This document shows, piece after piece, positions 36,268-44,445 of a stretch of 64,000 nt of DNA (its first letter is position 1; the number at the start of each line of letters is the position of its first letter). The notes beneath the pieces were generated by a model, which saw only the letters and a list, made by a program, of their open reading frames with translations, was not told the DNA's origin and searched no databases. Location of the stretch: assembly GCF_036327415.1 (NCBI RefSeq), contig NZ_CP123961.1, positions 1,302,001-1,366,000 of the forward strand, in the 5' to 3' direction. This stretch comes from Bartonella grahamii subsp. shimonis. Its GTDB lineage: Bacteria > Pseudomonadota > Alphaproteobacteria > Rhizobiales > Rhizobiaceae. Made by a program: the position numbers and the translations under genes.

Positions 36268-37250
36268 TGCGTACACACCCTTTTATTGTGGTCAAGGTGG
36301 GAGACAAACCTGTTCACGCGGTTTTTTACCAGCGTCTTTTAATCGCAACCATTACAGACCATGCCGGGAATGAAGCCGATACATTTGAAGCAGAGTTTGA
36401 TGATAGTGGCAATGATTTAGAGGTTCCCTCAAGCAACAGTGCGCTCCAGGTGATCTTTGGCTATGAGAACAGCATCAGTGCTTTTATGGGGTGTTTTGTT
36501 ATCGAATCGGTTGTAAGCTCAGGGGGCAGTGATGGAGAGATCTTGCGTCTTTGCGGCAAAAGTGCCTCGATGCGTAAAGAACTCAAAGAACAGGTGAGTG
36601 AACATTTTGACCATAAAACCATTGGCGAGATTGTCGAGACACTCGCCAAACGCCACGGCTATCAAGCAAAGGTCAGTCCCCAGTTTACCAAACAAACTTT
36701 GCCTTATGTGGTGCGTACAGATCAATCGGCTGTTGATTTTTTAACCCGCCTTGCTGACCGCATGCGGGCACGTTTTTTAATCAAGGACAATAAGTTTTTG
36801 TTTTTAAGCGGAGATAATTTACCCGTATTCAAACTTCATAAATACGACTGTTCCAACTGGGAGTTCACCCTCGAGCCACGCACGCAATATGGCACCATTG
36901 AAGCTGCTTATTTTGATCGCTCAAAAGGGCAGCAATGCCAAGTCAAGCATCAGACAGGGTTTAGCGGTCCCGTGCGTCGTCTGCGCACTTGTTACACCTG
37001 TAAGGAAGAAGCACAAGCTGCTGCTGCATCAGAATCAGACCGACTTTGCCGTGCTGTGGGCAGTGGTTCTTTGACCCTTGCGGGGCGACCAGAAATCATG
37101 GCGGATCAACCGCTTCTCTTGCAAGGGTTTCGAGGCGAAATCAATGGTCTATGGAAAGCCGCTACCGTCACCCACCGCTATGAAAAACAAAGCGGGTTAC
37201 ACCACAGAAATTACCTTAGAGGCACCAGACAAGGGAAAAGAAAGCAATGA
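36258..37250 (+). CDS. Phage late control protein D (P2 gpD type)
   Basis: 330-residue baseplate hub/late control protein of the P2 gpD family. It has an N-terminal PFIVVKVGDKPVHAVFYQRLLIATITDHAGNEADTFEAEFDD segment, a central IVETLAKRHGYQAKVSPQF, and SAVDFLTRLADRMRARFLIKDNKFLF. ATG 36258 overlaps the end of gpX; a second ATG at 36267 is possible. The 3' end overlaps the dnaB start by 4 nt. Family and order (T-U-X-D) are clear. Confidence 0.88.
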   Translation: MGLMRTHPFIVVKVGDKPVHAVFYQRLLIATITDHAGNEADTFEAEFDDSGNDLEVPSSNSALQVIFGYENSISAFMGCFVIESVVSSGGSDGEILRLCGKSASMRKELKEQVSEHFDHKTIGEIVETLAKRHGYQAKVSPQFTKQTLPYVVRTDQSAVDFLTRLADRMRARFLIKDNKFLFLSGDNLPVFKLHKYDCSNWEFTLEPRTQYGTIEAAYFDRSKGQQCQVKHQTGFSGPVRRLRTCYTCKEEAQAAAASESDRLCRAVGSGSLTLAGRPEIMADQPLLLQGFRGEINGLWKAATVTHRYEKQSGLHHRNYLRGTRQGKRKQ

Positions 37251-38707
37251 GAACATTGAACATGCTAAAAACAGAGAAACCAAGAGATAACTTTGCTTCT
37301 TCTTTTCGTCAACTTCCCCATAATATTGAAGCTGAACAGGCATTACTTGGAGCAATCCTGATTAATAATAATGCACTCGATCGCGTTTCAGACTTTCTCA
37401 AAGCAGAACATTTTTTTGAAACGCTCCATCAAAAGATTTTTGAGATTGTCTTACAAATTATTCAAAAGGGTCATCTTGCAAACCCCATTACAATCAAGCC
37501 CTATATCCAAATGGAAGGAAAAGTTGGAGATATTACTGTATACCAATATGTTGTTCGCTTAGCCACAGAGGCAGTCACTATTATTAACGCTGAAGATTAT
37601 GGACGCGTCATTTATGATCTTTTTATCCGCCGGTCTTTGATTAATCTTGGCAATGAAGTTGCCAATACAGCTTTTGATGCGCCTGTCGAATTTACACCTT
37701 CCCAACAAATTGAAACGATTGAAAATCAGTTATTTGAATTGGCAGAAAAAGGCAAATATGGGGGTGGGTTTGAAAACTTTGATACAGCCATTGCAAAAGC
37801 ACTTAACATGGCAAGCGCTGCAAAAAAGCGTTCCTCACAGCTCTCTGGGATCGCTACCCATATCAAAACCCTGGATGAGAAAATGGGGGGGCTACAGCCA
37901 TCTGATTTGATTATCATAGCGGGGCGCCCTGGGATGGGGAAAACCTCCCTGGCGACCAATATTGCTTTTAATATTGCCAATGCTTGTAAGCGTGATAACA
38001 GCCAAGAAAATGAAGGGGGGATAGTAGGATTCTTCTCACTTGAAATGTCATCTGAACAGCTTGCAACCCGTATTATCTCAGAACAAATAAAGGTTTCTTC
38101 TTCTGATATGCGTCGTGGTAATATCTCAGAAGAGCAATTTACCAACATCATTTACGCAATGCGTTCCTTACAAACAATCCCTCTTTATATTGATCAAGCG
38201 GGTGGTGTATCCCTTGCACAATTGTCCGCCCGTGCAAGGCGTCTTAAACGACAACATGGTCTAGATGTCTTGATTATTGATTATATCCAACTCATGACAA
38301 GCGGTTCAAAGCATTCATTAGAAAATCGCGTTCAAGAAATTACAGCCATTACCACCGGATTAAAAGCACTTGCAAAAGAACTCAATATTCCCATCATTGC
38401 TCTGTCACAACTTTCGCGTCAAGTTGAAAACCGAACCGATAAACGTCCACAACTCTCCGATTTACGTGAATCTGGTTCAATCGAGCAAGATGCCGACATT
38501 GTTTTGTTCATTTATCGTGAAGAATATTATCTCAAAAATGAAGAACCCAAAGAAGGCACTGCTGAGTATCACAAATGGCAAGAGGCAATGGAGCAAGCCA
38601 AGGGTAAAGCTGAGGTTATTATAGCAAAACAACGCCACGGTCCGACAGGAATCGTCCCCCTTGCATTTCAATCCGATTTTACACGCTTTAGTGATTTGGA
38701 AAAATAG
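37247..38707 (+). CDS. dnaB: Replicative DNA helicase, DnaB paralogue
   Basis: 486-residue hexameric 5'-3' helicase that unwinds DNA ahead of the replisome. N-terminal domain: LPHNIEAEQALLGAILINNNALDRV. C-terminal RecA-like domain: Walker A AGRPGMGKT, SLEMSSEQLATRI, Walker B VLIIDYIQLM, then ALSQLSRQVENRTDKRPQLSDLRESGSIEQDADIV and the KQRHGPTG arginine finger region. Complete and probably functional. It begins inside the end of gpD (ATGA overlap), an unusual place for a replication gene; it is probably the end of a phage element or a moved copy in addition to the host dnaB. The first ~12 residues differ from chromosomal DnaB N-termini, consistent with a fusion point. Confidence 0.92.
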   Translation: MRTLNMLKTEKPRDNFASSFRQLPHNIEAEQALLGAILINNNALDRVSDFLKAEHFFETLHQKIFEIVLQIIQKGHLANPITIKPYIQMEGKVGDITVYQYVVRLATEAVTIINAEDYGRVIYDLFIRRSLINLGNEVANTAFDAPVEFTPSQQIETIENQLFELAEKGKYGGGFENFDTAIAKALNMASAAKKRSSQLSGIATHIKTLDEKMGGLQPSDLIIIAGRPGMGKTSLATNIAFNIANACKRDNSQENEGGIVGFFSLEMSSEQLATRIISEQIKVSSSDMRRGNISEEQFTNIIYAMRSLQTIPLYIDQAGGVSLAQLSARARRLKRQHGLDVLIIDYIQLMTSGSKHSLENRVQEITAITTGLKALAKELNIPIIALSQLSRQVENRTDKRPQLSDLRESGSIEQDADIVLFIYREEYYLKNEEPKEGTAEYHKWQEAMEQAKGKAEVIIAKQRHGPTGIVPLAFQSDFTRFSDLEK

Positions 38708-39162
38708 GAGCAGAAAAACGCGTTAAAGGGTCTTTAAATAACCTTTAGATAAGACCTTTGAAGACCCTTTGAGAACACCTTTAAAACTCTTTGAAAAAAA
38801 ATAAATTGATACAAAACCTAGTGTCAAAATATACAAAACCCGCCGACAAGCTACAACAAAAACTAGTGGCAAAATATACAAAACCCGCCGACAAGCTACA
38901 ACATAAAAAATCAATAAGTTATAGCACGACAAAAGTGCTGTGGCGGAGGGGGTGGAACCATTATATTTATATATAATCAATAGGTTATATAAAAGTTCGG
39001 GAATTTTGATTCCATTGATTCTTTTAACTTATTTTATGTCTATCCCGAACTTTTTTATAGCTTATACTCAATCGTTTTATCTAGATAACTGGATTTACTG
39101 GCAGGGCGCTTGACTCTTATTTTTATTGATCGTATAGTGGCGATATACGATAAGGGGCGGTA
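38708..39162. other. Intergenic region with short repeats and an inverted repeat
   Basis: Contains a 45-bp tandem repeat (two units, listed separately) and a perfect 12-bp inverted repeat, AAAAGTTCGGGA at 38991-39002 and TCCCGAACTTTT at 39043-39054, with a 40-base interior and a T-run after the right arm. The inverted repeat could terminate dnaB transcription or mark an attachment/recombination site. A 61-codon plus-strand frame (38791-38976) spans the tandem repeat and has no homology that I recognise. The last 40 bp before 39163 must hold the HigBA promoter. Confidence 0.5.
38818..38907 (+). repeat. 45-bp tandem repeat, two units
   Basis: Units begin CTAGTGTCAAAATATACAAA at 38818 and CTAGTGGCAAAATATACAAA at 38863. 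In one frame they encode a repeated 15-residue block (KYTKPADKLQ). Coding status doubtful. Confidence 0.8.
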
Positions 39163-39444
39163 ATGGCAATTGTGAGTTTCAAACATAAGGGGTTAAAATT
39201 ATTTTATACAACAGGTTCCACAAAAGCTATTCGACCAGATCACGTGAAAAAGTTACGCGTTATCTTGACAGCTTTAACAAGTGCTACGACGCCTGAAATG
39301 TTGAAGGCACCTGCCTTTAAAATGCATCCTCTTAAAGGTGAACTTACGGGATATTATTCCATATGGGTGAATGGAAATTGGCGTGTTACTTTTCGTTTTA
39401 TCGGAACGGACGTGGAGCTTGTTGATTATCAAGATTACCATTGA
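39163..39444 (+). CDS. higB: HigB-family toxin of a type II toxin-antitoxin pair
   Basis: 93-residue RelE/HigB-like mRNA interferase that cleaves mRNA on the ribosome. Pattern: MAIVSFKHKGLKLFYTTGSTKAIRPDHVKKLRVILTALTSA, then FKMHPLKGELTGYYSIWVNGNWRVTFRF and the end VELVDYQDYH, all typical of HigB. It precedes its antitoxin by 18 nt, the reversed toxin-first order that characterises higBA. A truncated copy of this pair lies at 59.7 kb, at the far end of the AfsA cluster. Confidence 0.93.
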   Translation: MAIVSFKHKGLKLFYTTGSTKAIRPDHVKKLRVILTALTSATTPEMLKAPAFKMHPLKGELTGYYSIWVNGNWRVTFRFIGTDVELVDYQDYH

Positions 39445-39462
39445 TGAAAGGAACGAAAACAA

Positions 39463-39762
39463 ATGATGCATAACCCCGCACATCCGGGCGAAGTTCTAAA
39501 AGTAGCTTTCTTAGAAGAAATGGGGATAACAATACAAAAGTTAGCTGATCATCTCCATATGACAAGAGCTTCTCTATCAAGAGTGATTAACGGACATGCC
39601 TCTATGAGTACCGAACTTGCAGTGAAATTAGAACTAGCTGGTTTTAGTAAAGCAAAATTTTGGCTGGATATGCAAACGAATTATAATTTATGGCAAACAA
39701 TGCAACAGACACAACCACCTATTTCTCCTCTGGTTTCTGATGCACCTCAAACGCCGCATTAA
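39463..39762 (+). CDS. higA: HigA-family antitoxin
   Basis: 99-residue antitoxin with an XRE-type helix-turn-helix (about residues 20-60, ITIQKLADHLHMTRASLSRVINGHASMSTELAVKLE). It begins MHNPAHPGEVL, the HigA hallmark. It binds HigB and represses the operon. The ribosome site AAAGGAACG lies just downstream of the higB stop. The C-terminal 25 residues are Pro/Gln-rich and not part of the HTH. Confidence 0.93.
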   Translation: MMHNPAHPGEVLKVAFLEEMGITIQKLADHLHMTRASLSRVINGHASMSTELAVKLELAGFSKAKFWLDMQTNYNLWQTMQQTQPPISPLVSDAPQTPH

Positions 39763-39818
39763 TTTCATTCATAATTTTGACGGGGCTTTGGTTTGTTTTT
39801 TAGCAGCCACTCATTGTC

Positions 39819-40856
39819 CTAACTTTTTTGAAGTTTTTTGATTGCTTCTATTGCAAGTCGTTTTCTGTCGGCTGTTTTGGTATAAAGGGATGCCATTTTA
39901 TCTTCTGTCCAGCCAAAAATTGCTTTGAGTTGTGATACTGTTGCACCAGAGTTAGCTGCGCGTGTTGCTGCTAATTTTCTTAATCCATGCGCCGATTTTT
40001 TAATTCCAGCCGCATTACAAGCGTCTCTAAATGTATCGCCAAAGTTTTCTTTGGAGAGTTTTTGATTAGTTTTACTACAGATGAATGTTTCTACTCCAAT
40101 AGGACCAGCTTCAAGCGTTTTGGCTAATTCCGGTAAAATAGGTAGAAAGACATCTGTCTGGAATTTACTTTTTTCTGTTTTGAGATGAATGATATTATCT
40201 TTTACGTCTTTCCAACCGATACGAACGGCGTCAGCACGGCGTAGTCCCGTGTACAAAAGGACGTCAATCCATACACGTTCATGCGTACCATGATGCCATT
40301 TGTGATAATATTTCTCAACATCTTCTTCTGTCCAAACAGGAAAGACGCTTTTATTTTTAAGAGGAGGTTTTTTGACGCCTAAAGCTGGATTATTTTCCAA
40401 AAGACCTTGATCAATCGCCCAATTAAAAAGTCCATTAAGGGCTTTCAGAAAATTTCTAGCCATTGCTGGTGTTTCTTTACGCCGTTCAACACCGGCTATA
40501 ATATGTTTCTTTTCAATTGCTTGGTATGGAATGTTTCCTATGGAGTCGCATATCTTCATAAGAATGTATTCTTTTTGTTTCTTTGTAGTATTAGAGTAGC
40601 TATGCCAATTAGAGCTGTTAAAGTATTGTTTAAGCAGCCATGCAAATGACCCTTCAACAAGTTTACCGGTTTTTGATTTAGGAAGTATAAGTCCTTGTAA
40701 CTCGGCAAGTGCGCTTTTGTAGTTATCAACAAACTCTTGCGTTCCATAGGTACCGCGGATTCTAATGCGTTTGCCATGACCAATACGTACATACCATACA
40801 ATTTTGCCATGTTGAGTAATTTGTTTAACGAGATGAGGGGGGCGTGGTTTTGGCAT
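39819..40856 (-). CDS. Phage tyrosine integrase
   Basis: About 345-residue tyrosine recombinase that would integrate or excise the prophage. The N-terminal arm and core-binding SAM-like domain (AWLLKQYFNSSNWHSYSNTTKKQKEYIL) are followed by the catalytic domain: Arg in YTGLRRADAVRIGW, the HGLRK box (HxxR) and the nucleophile Tyr in MASLYTKTADR (about residue 325). All catalytic residues are present. A TTG at 40862 is the first start in frame, but ATG 40856 is preferred. It is the first gene of the leftward early operon and marks the left edge of the lambda-like prophage segment. No tRNA is adjacent, so the attachment site is not obvious. Confidence 0.93.
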   Translation of the reverse strand: MPKPRPPHLVKQITQHGKIVWYVRIGHGKRIRIRGTYGTQEFVDNYKSALAELQGLILPKSKTGKLVEGSFAWLLKQYFNSSNWHSYSNTTKKQKEYILMKICDSIGNIPYQAIEKKHIIAGVERRKETPAMARNFLKALNGLFNWAIDQGLLENNPALGVKKPPLKNKSVFPVWTEEDVEKYYHKWHHGTHERVWIDVLLYTGLRRADAVRIGWKDVKDNIIHLKTEKSKFQTDVFLPILPELAKTLEAGPIGVETFICSKTNQKLSKENFGDTFRDACNAAGIKKSAHGLRKLAATRAANSGATVSQLKAIFGWTEDKMASLYTKTADRKRLAIEAIKKLQKS

Positions 40857-40864
40857 AAGCAATT

Positions 40865-41083
40865 TTACATCTTAGAGAGCGCGGTTTCGTAATATTCATT
40901 CTTTGACAAATCTAAAAGTTTGTCTGGGTGGTTAACTGAATTTGGTATTGGGATATCGGATTTAAGATAGATAAGCAGTTCACTGGTAGGTTTGATTTCT
41001 ACGAGTTCACATCCTTGTTTTTTAGCTGCTCTTAAAGCGCGTGCAATGTCTGCTTGCGTTATAGTAGCTGGACGAGGCGCCAT
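40865..41083 (-). CDS. Small phage protein, possible excisionase-like partner of integrase
   Basis: 72-residue protein beginning MAPRPATITQADIARALRAAKKQGCELVEIKPTSE. I do not recognise a named family, although the opening looks like a short DNA-binding or adaptor module. The start at 41083 has AAGGAG at good spacing; the frame is open further up, but that part overlaps the repeat element at 41107. It ends 8 nt before the integrase start and is surely co-transcribed, a position often held by excisionases. That role is a guess from position. Confidence 0.65.
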   Translation of the reverse strand: MAPRPATITQADIARALRAAKKQGCELVEIKPTSELLIYLKSDIPIPNSVNHPDKLLDLSKNEYYETALSKM

Positions 41084-41106
41084 GTCTTTTCTCCTTACAT
41101 TGAGAT

Positions 41107-41150
41107 GCAATTCACGTGTGGCGTGAATCACGCTTGTGTTGAAAGTTGTT
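41107..41150. promoter_or_regulatory. Conserved 44-bp element with GCGTGA-A-TCACGC palindrome, copy 1
   Basis: GCAATTCAC..GTGGCGTGAATCACGCT.GTGTT.AAAGTTGTT occurs here and at 42673-42716, each time just upstream of a leftward early gene. The core GCGTGAATCACGC (41121-41133) is a 6-bp inverted repeat around one base, and a second stem ATTCACG...CGTGAAT overlaps it. Likely operator or RNA hairpin. Confidence 0.6.
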
Positions 41151-41194
41151 ATGAAAGGGCGGGGGTGCTGGGAGGAGAGAGCACCCCCATAAGG

Positions 41195-41818
41195 TTAAGC
41201 AGCTTTTGTTGAGAGTTGTTTTATCTCTCGTTCTATTTCTGCTAAAAAGGCTTCAACAGCTTTATTAATCTGTTCAATTTGTTTCTCATCACGGTGGATG
41301 CGTTTGATTTTCATGCGCAAGTGAGATGATTCCCCCACAAAACGTGGGTCATAGCTTACGAAATCACACCATTGACGCTTTGTACAAGCCATTTGGAATT
41401 GTATTTGTGCGAGATATTCAGGCTTGATTTCGTCACCTATACAAAAGCGCATATGTGTTACTGATCTCGGGCATTTGACTTCGATTAAACCGTCTTCTCC
41501 AATAAGCCCATCAGGGCTAGCCCCCGCCATTTCCATTGTGGGGTGTTGGATAAACCCGCATCTTGTGACTTCTGTGTCATAAATGAAGCCATATTCTCTC
41601 AAGGCATCTTCTTCATGTTCAACGCCCCAACGCATATCTTCAGTTTCATAATGGGGGCTGGTTTCGCCTGTTAAGCGTTCTGTAATAAGTTTTATTTTGT
41701 AATCTTCATATTTGCTTGTAGGCAATCCTTTAGCTGTCTTACTGATTACGCTGTAAACATTAGATGCGGTGACTTTACCCAAGCGGGCTTGAAACCATTC
41801 TGCTGTTCTTTGTTCCAT
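41195..41818 (-). CDS. YqaJ-family viral recombinase exonuclease
   Basis: 207-residue lambda-exonuclease-like nuclease that makes 3' single-stranded ends for phage recombination. Family motifs: EQRTAEWFQARLGKVTASN near the N-terminus, EDMRWGVEHEEDALREY, then the catalytic core ASPDGLIGEDGLIEVKCPRS (Asp, Glu-Val-Lys) and EYLAQIQFQMACT. The frame is open 24 codons upstream inside the Bet gene; ATG 41818, 2 nt after the Bet stop, matches family starts. It works as a pair with the Bet annealing protein encoded upstream. Confidence 0.93.
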   Translation of the reverse strand: MEQRTAEWFQARLGKVTASNVYSVISKTAKGLPTSKYEDYKIKLITERLTGETSPHYETEDMRWGVEHEEDALREYGFIYDTEVTRCGFIQHPTMEMAGASPDGLIGEDGLIEVKCPRSVTHMRFCIGDEIKPEYLAQIQFQMACTKRQWCDFVSYDPRFVGESSHLRMKIKRIHRDEKQIEQINKAVEAFLAEIEREIKQLSTKAA

Positions 41819-41819
41819 T

Positions 41820-42650
41820 TTACACCGCCGTTCTTTGTTCTTGTGGTGTTGGTGCATATTCAACATCTTGGATGTGAATATATTCGGCATCTTGAGTGGA
41901 GAGATCGTTTTGCTCTTGTGGTGGTAAGGATTGTTGTATTCTTTCTTTTTGTTGTCTTGCTTTTATTTCTAAAAGCCCTAAAATCTCTTGTGCTGTTTCA
42001 CAAGACATCTCTGTTAGATTTTCTACCTGCGCAAAAGAGAGAAGCTTCATTTCATCGGCTTGTGTTTGTTCGATTAATTCTCTGATTTTTATCAGTATAT
42101 CTTGAGAAACCAATTGTTTTTGACTGTTATGGTTTGTTTCATTGATACGAGCTGCTTCATCTTCTTCATAAATACCGGAAAATCCGAAAGCATAGCGAGC
42201 ACATTGTATAGTGGCTTTGTGACGCAACATACGGGCTGGAAAATCTTTCCAAGGCTTGCTGTTTTCTTGCTTGCATTCTTTTAAATATTCCGTGACCTCT
42301 ATGGGGTCTTTAATGTCTTTGAGACGTATAGCACATTTAATTGCAATGAGATTACCATCCTTATCCAATTGATCTTGAAAGGTCATGCCATCAAATTTGG
42401 GATTAGACTTTATGATCTTTATCCACCCATCAATAGAGACAACAGGAATAATGCCGCCGCCTCTTTTAGGGAGTGCATAGATTTCTTTAGTTAAAGGATT
42501 GAGCCCATAAGTTTTCGCAACAGAGATAAAAGCAGCAAATTCTTCATCAGTACAATTATGACTGATACATGTTTTGATAATTGTTTTTCGAAATTCGTCA
42601 TGAGAAAATCCGTATTTTTGCGCCATAACGGTTAGGGGGGAATGTGTCAT
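41820..42650 (-). CDS. bet: Phage single-strand annealing protein, Bet/RecT type
   Basis: 276-residue annealing protein of the lambda Bet family, which pairs complementary strands exposed by the YqaJ exonuclease. Characteristic region: FISVAKTYGLNPLTKEIYALPKRGGGIIPVVSIDGWIKIIKSNPKFDGM, followed by WKDFPARMLRHKATIQCARYAFGFSGIYEEDEA. The C-terminal third is Gln/Glu-rich and less conserved. It is followed directly by the exonuclease, the common exo-bet pair. Preceded by the second copy of the GCGTGAATCACGC element. Confidence 0.92.
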   Translation of the reverse strand: MTHSPLTVMAQKYGFSHDEFRKTIIKTCISHNCTDEEFAAFISVAKTYGLNPLTKEIYALPKRGGGIIPVVSIDGWIKIIKSNPKFDGMTFQDQLDKDGNLIAIKCAIRLKDIKDPIEVTEYLKECKQENSKPWKDFPARMLRHKATIQCARYAFGFSGIYEEDEAARINETNHNSQKQLVSQDILIKIRELIEQTQADEMKLLSFAQVENLTEMSCETAQEILGLLEIKARQQKERIQQSLPPQEQNDLSTQDAEYIHIQDVEYAPTPQEQRTAV

Positions 42651-42672
42651 GTTTTATTTCTTTCAGTTGTAC

Positions 42673-42716
42673 GCAATTCACCCGTGGCGTGAATCACGCT
42701 GGTGTTAAAAGTTGTT
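42673..42716. promoter_or_regulatory. Conserved 44-bp element with GCGTGA-A-TCACGC palindrome, copy 2
   Basis: Second copy of the element at 41107; palindrome core at 42687-42699. It lies 23 bp upstream of the bet start. Copy differences are few and mostly outside the core, as expected of a protein-binding site or structured RNA. Confidence 0.6.
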
Positions 42717-42781
42717 TGTGTGGTTAGAAAGGGCTTATAGAGATACTATAAGATTAGTAGTTCGTATTTCTTTTCCATGGT

Positions 42782-43393
42782 TTATTGCCTCTCGCCCGTT
42801 GTGATGATTTCATCATTGATGATCTCTGCGTTTCCATGAATAAATGCATAACCATAGATTTTGGCATTTCCCCCAACTTTGGCTCTGATGGAAATCAATG
42901 GACTGTCATAAATTTTAGCATTTCCATAAATTTTAGCTTTTCCACTAATAAATGCACCACCGGAAACTTGTGCATTCTCGTAGATTTGTGCACTGGCAAA
43001 AACACGAGCATGTCCAAAAATCTGCGCATTGCCAAAAATATTAGTTTCTCCGGTAACAGATGCACTACCAAAAACACATGCGTTTCCGTAAATATCAGAA
43101 ATATTATCAATATAAGCTTTACCAAAAACCTTGGCTTTGTCATAAATTCTTGCACAACCATAAGCACGAGCCTTTCCGTAAACACGTGCATCCCCAAAAA
43201 CCTTGGCATCACCATAGATCTTTGCATCATCACCTATCCAGCAATTGCCATCATGACTCAAGTTGTCTTCTTTTTGTATAAAACCGCCTAGGTCGTCTGC
43301 TTTAACATCATCAAAATCCCTTAAAGCACGAATGCGGTGAAGCGTTTTGCCATCAAACTCAGTTGTTTCATCAGTCATTTCGTATTTTTTCAT
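42782..43393 (-). CDS. Phage beta-helix repeat protein (xYGNA-type), paralogue 1
   Basis: 203-residue protein. The conserved N-terminal module (~60 residues) reads YEMTDETTEFDGKTLHRIRALRDFDDVKADDLGGFIQKEDNLSHDGNCWI. It is followed by about 20 hexapeptide-like repeats of the kind (A/V)(K/R/Q)(V/I)(Y/F)G(N/D), which would fold as a left-handed or similar beta-helix. No signal peptide or membrane segment is seen. Five copies or fragments occur in this prophage, three in tandem here with 4-nt overlaps. Such proteins are recurrent in Bartonella-type prophages but I know of no proven function; binding to a polymer, ice-like surface or nucleic acid are guesses. Confident as a gene, not in its role. 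Confidence 0.85.
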   Translation of the reverse strand: MKKYEMTDETTEFDGKTLHRIRALRDFDDVKADDLGGFIQKEDNLSHDGNCWIGDDAKIYGDAKVFGDARVYGKARAYGCARIYDKAKVFGKAYIDNISDIYGNACVFGSASVTGETNIFGNAQIFGHARVFASAQIYENAQVSGGAFISGKAKIYGNAKIYDSPLISIRAKVGGNAKIYGYAFIHGNAEIINDEIITTGERQ

Positions 43394-43932
43394 CTGGTTT
43401 GTTCCCTAGTTGAGATTCTTTTATCGCCATCAATCCAGTCGTCCCAACATACACATGCTTCACCGTAAATTTTTGCATGACCGTAAACATGCGCATCACC
43501 GGAAACTTCTGCATTGCCGTAAACACGCGCCCTATCGTAAATGTATGCCTCACCGTAAACTTGTGCATTGCCATAAACTTCTGCATTATCAAAAACGTTC
43601 GGTTCACCGCAAATATATGCATCACCGTAAACTTCTGCATGACCGTAAATGCATGGTTCATCGAAAACTTCTGCTTTGCCATAAATACGAGAATTGTCGT
43701 AAACATATGCATAACTGTAAACTTGTGCATTTTCGTAAACCTTAGCATCATCATAAACCTTGGCTTTCCCTCCGACCCAGCAATTGCCATCATGTGAGAG
43801 GTTGCTTTCACCTTGTATAAAACCACCTAAATCGCCTTTTTTTACATCTCCAAAATCTCTTAAAGCTCTAATCCTATGAAGCGTTTTAAAGCCAACCTCT
43901 ATTGTTTCACCTGTAAATTCGTATTTTCTCAT
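43390..43932 (-). CDS. Phage beta-helix repeat protein, paralogue 2
   Basis: 180-residue paralogue: N-terminal module YEFTGETIEVGFKTLHRIRALRDFGDVKKGDLGGFIQGESNLSHDGNCWV, then ~16 repeats such as AKVYDDAKVYENAQVYSYAYVYDNSRIYGKAEVF. Aspartate- and Asn-rich rungs and aromatic positions recur every six residues. It overlaps the following paralogue by ATGA, so the three form one translationally coupled cassette. Confidence 0.85.
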   Translation of the reverse strand: MRKYEFTGETIEVGFKTLHRIRALRDFGDVKKGDLGGFIQGESNLSHDGNCWVGGKAKVYDDAKVYENAQVYSYAYVYDNSRIYGKAEVFDEPCIYGHAEVYGDAYICGEPNVFDNAEVYGNAQVYGEAYIYDRARVYGNAEVSGDAHVYGHAKIYGEACVCWDDWIDGDKRISTREQTR

Positions 43933-44348
43933 CTGGTCTTTTCTCCAGTTGATATGGCGGTATAGCCGCCAACGTGTGCACCAAGATGAACTACCGCATC
44001 CCCGTAAACTTTTGCGTCACCATACACTTCTGCATTGTCATAAATTCCAGCATCACCGTAAATCCTTGCATTATCGTGCACAAGTACATAACCACCAACC
44101 AAAGCATTGTCATAAATCTCTGCACCATCATAAATCGAGGCATGCCCATAAACCCGTGCATTACCATAAACCTTGGCATTATGATAAACCCAACAGGAGT
44201 CCTCATGAGATAAATTGCCTTCACGCTCTATATAACCGCCTAGGTCACCTTTCTCGACATCAGAAAAGTCTCTCAGTGCACGAATGCGGTGGAGAGTTTT
44301 GCCATCAACCTCAATTGTTTCATCAGTCAGTTCGTATTTTTTTTCCAT
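43929..44348 (-). CDS. Phage beta-helix repeat protein, paralogue 3
   Basis: 139-residue paralogue with the same N-terminal module (KKYELTDETIEVDGKTLHRIRALRDFSDVEKGDLGGYIEREGNLSHEDSCWV) and a shorter repeat arm of about 11 rungs. It is the first gene of the three-gene cassette in transcription order. The repeat number falls from paralogue 1 to 3 (about 20, 16, 11), which suggests growth and shrinkage by recombination between the short coding repeats. Confidence 0.85.
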   Translation of the reverse strand: MEKKYELTDETIEVDGKTLHRIRALRDFSDVEKGDLGGYIEREGNLSHEDSCWVYHNAKVYGNARVYGHASIYDGAEIYDNALVGGYVLVHDNARIYGDAGIYDNAEVYGDAKVYGDAVVHLGAHVGGYTAISTGEKTR

Positions 44349-44445
44349 GGTTTATCTCTTTATTTAAAGAAGAATCTGCTTTTGCCATTTTTGCAAAAGA
44401 ACGGCATTGCATTGTGTGGTAAATTTTTTGAAAATAACGGCGCTT

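Noticed and set aside
43371..44422. Long Met/His-rich ORFs on both strands across the beta-helix genes
   Set aside because: Shadow frames produced by the six-residue repeat; composition (runs of HRK or MFMVM) is unlike proteins.
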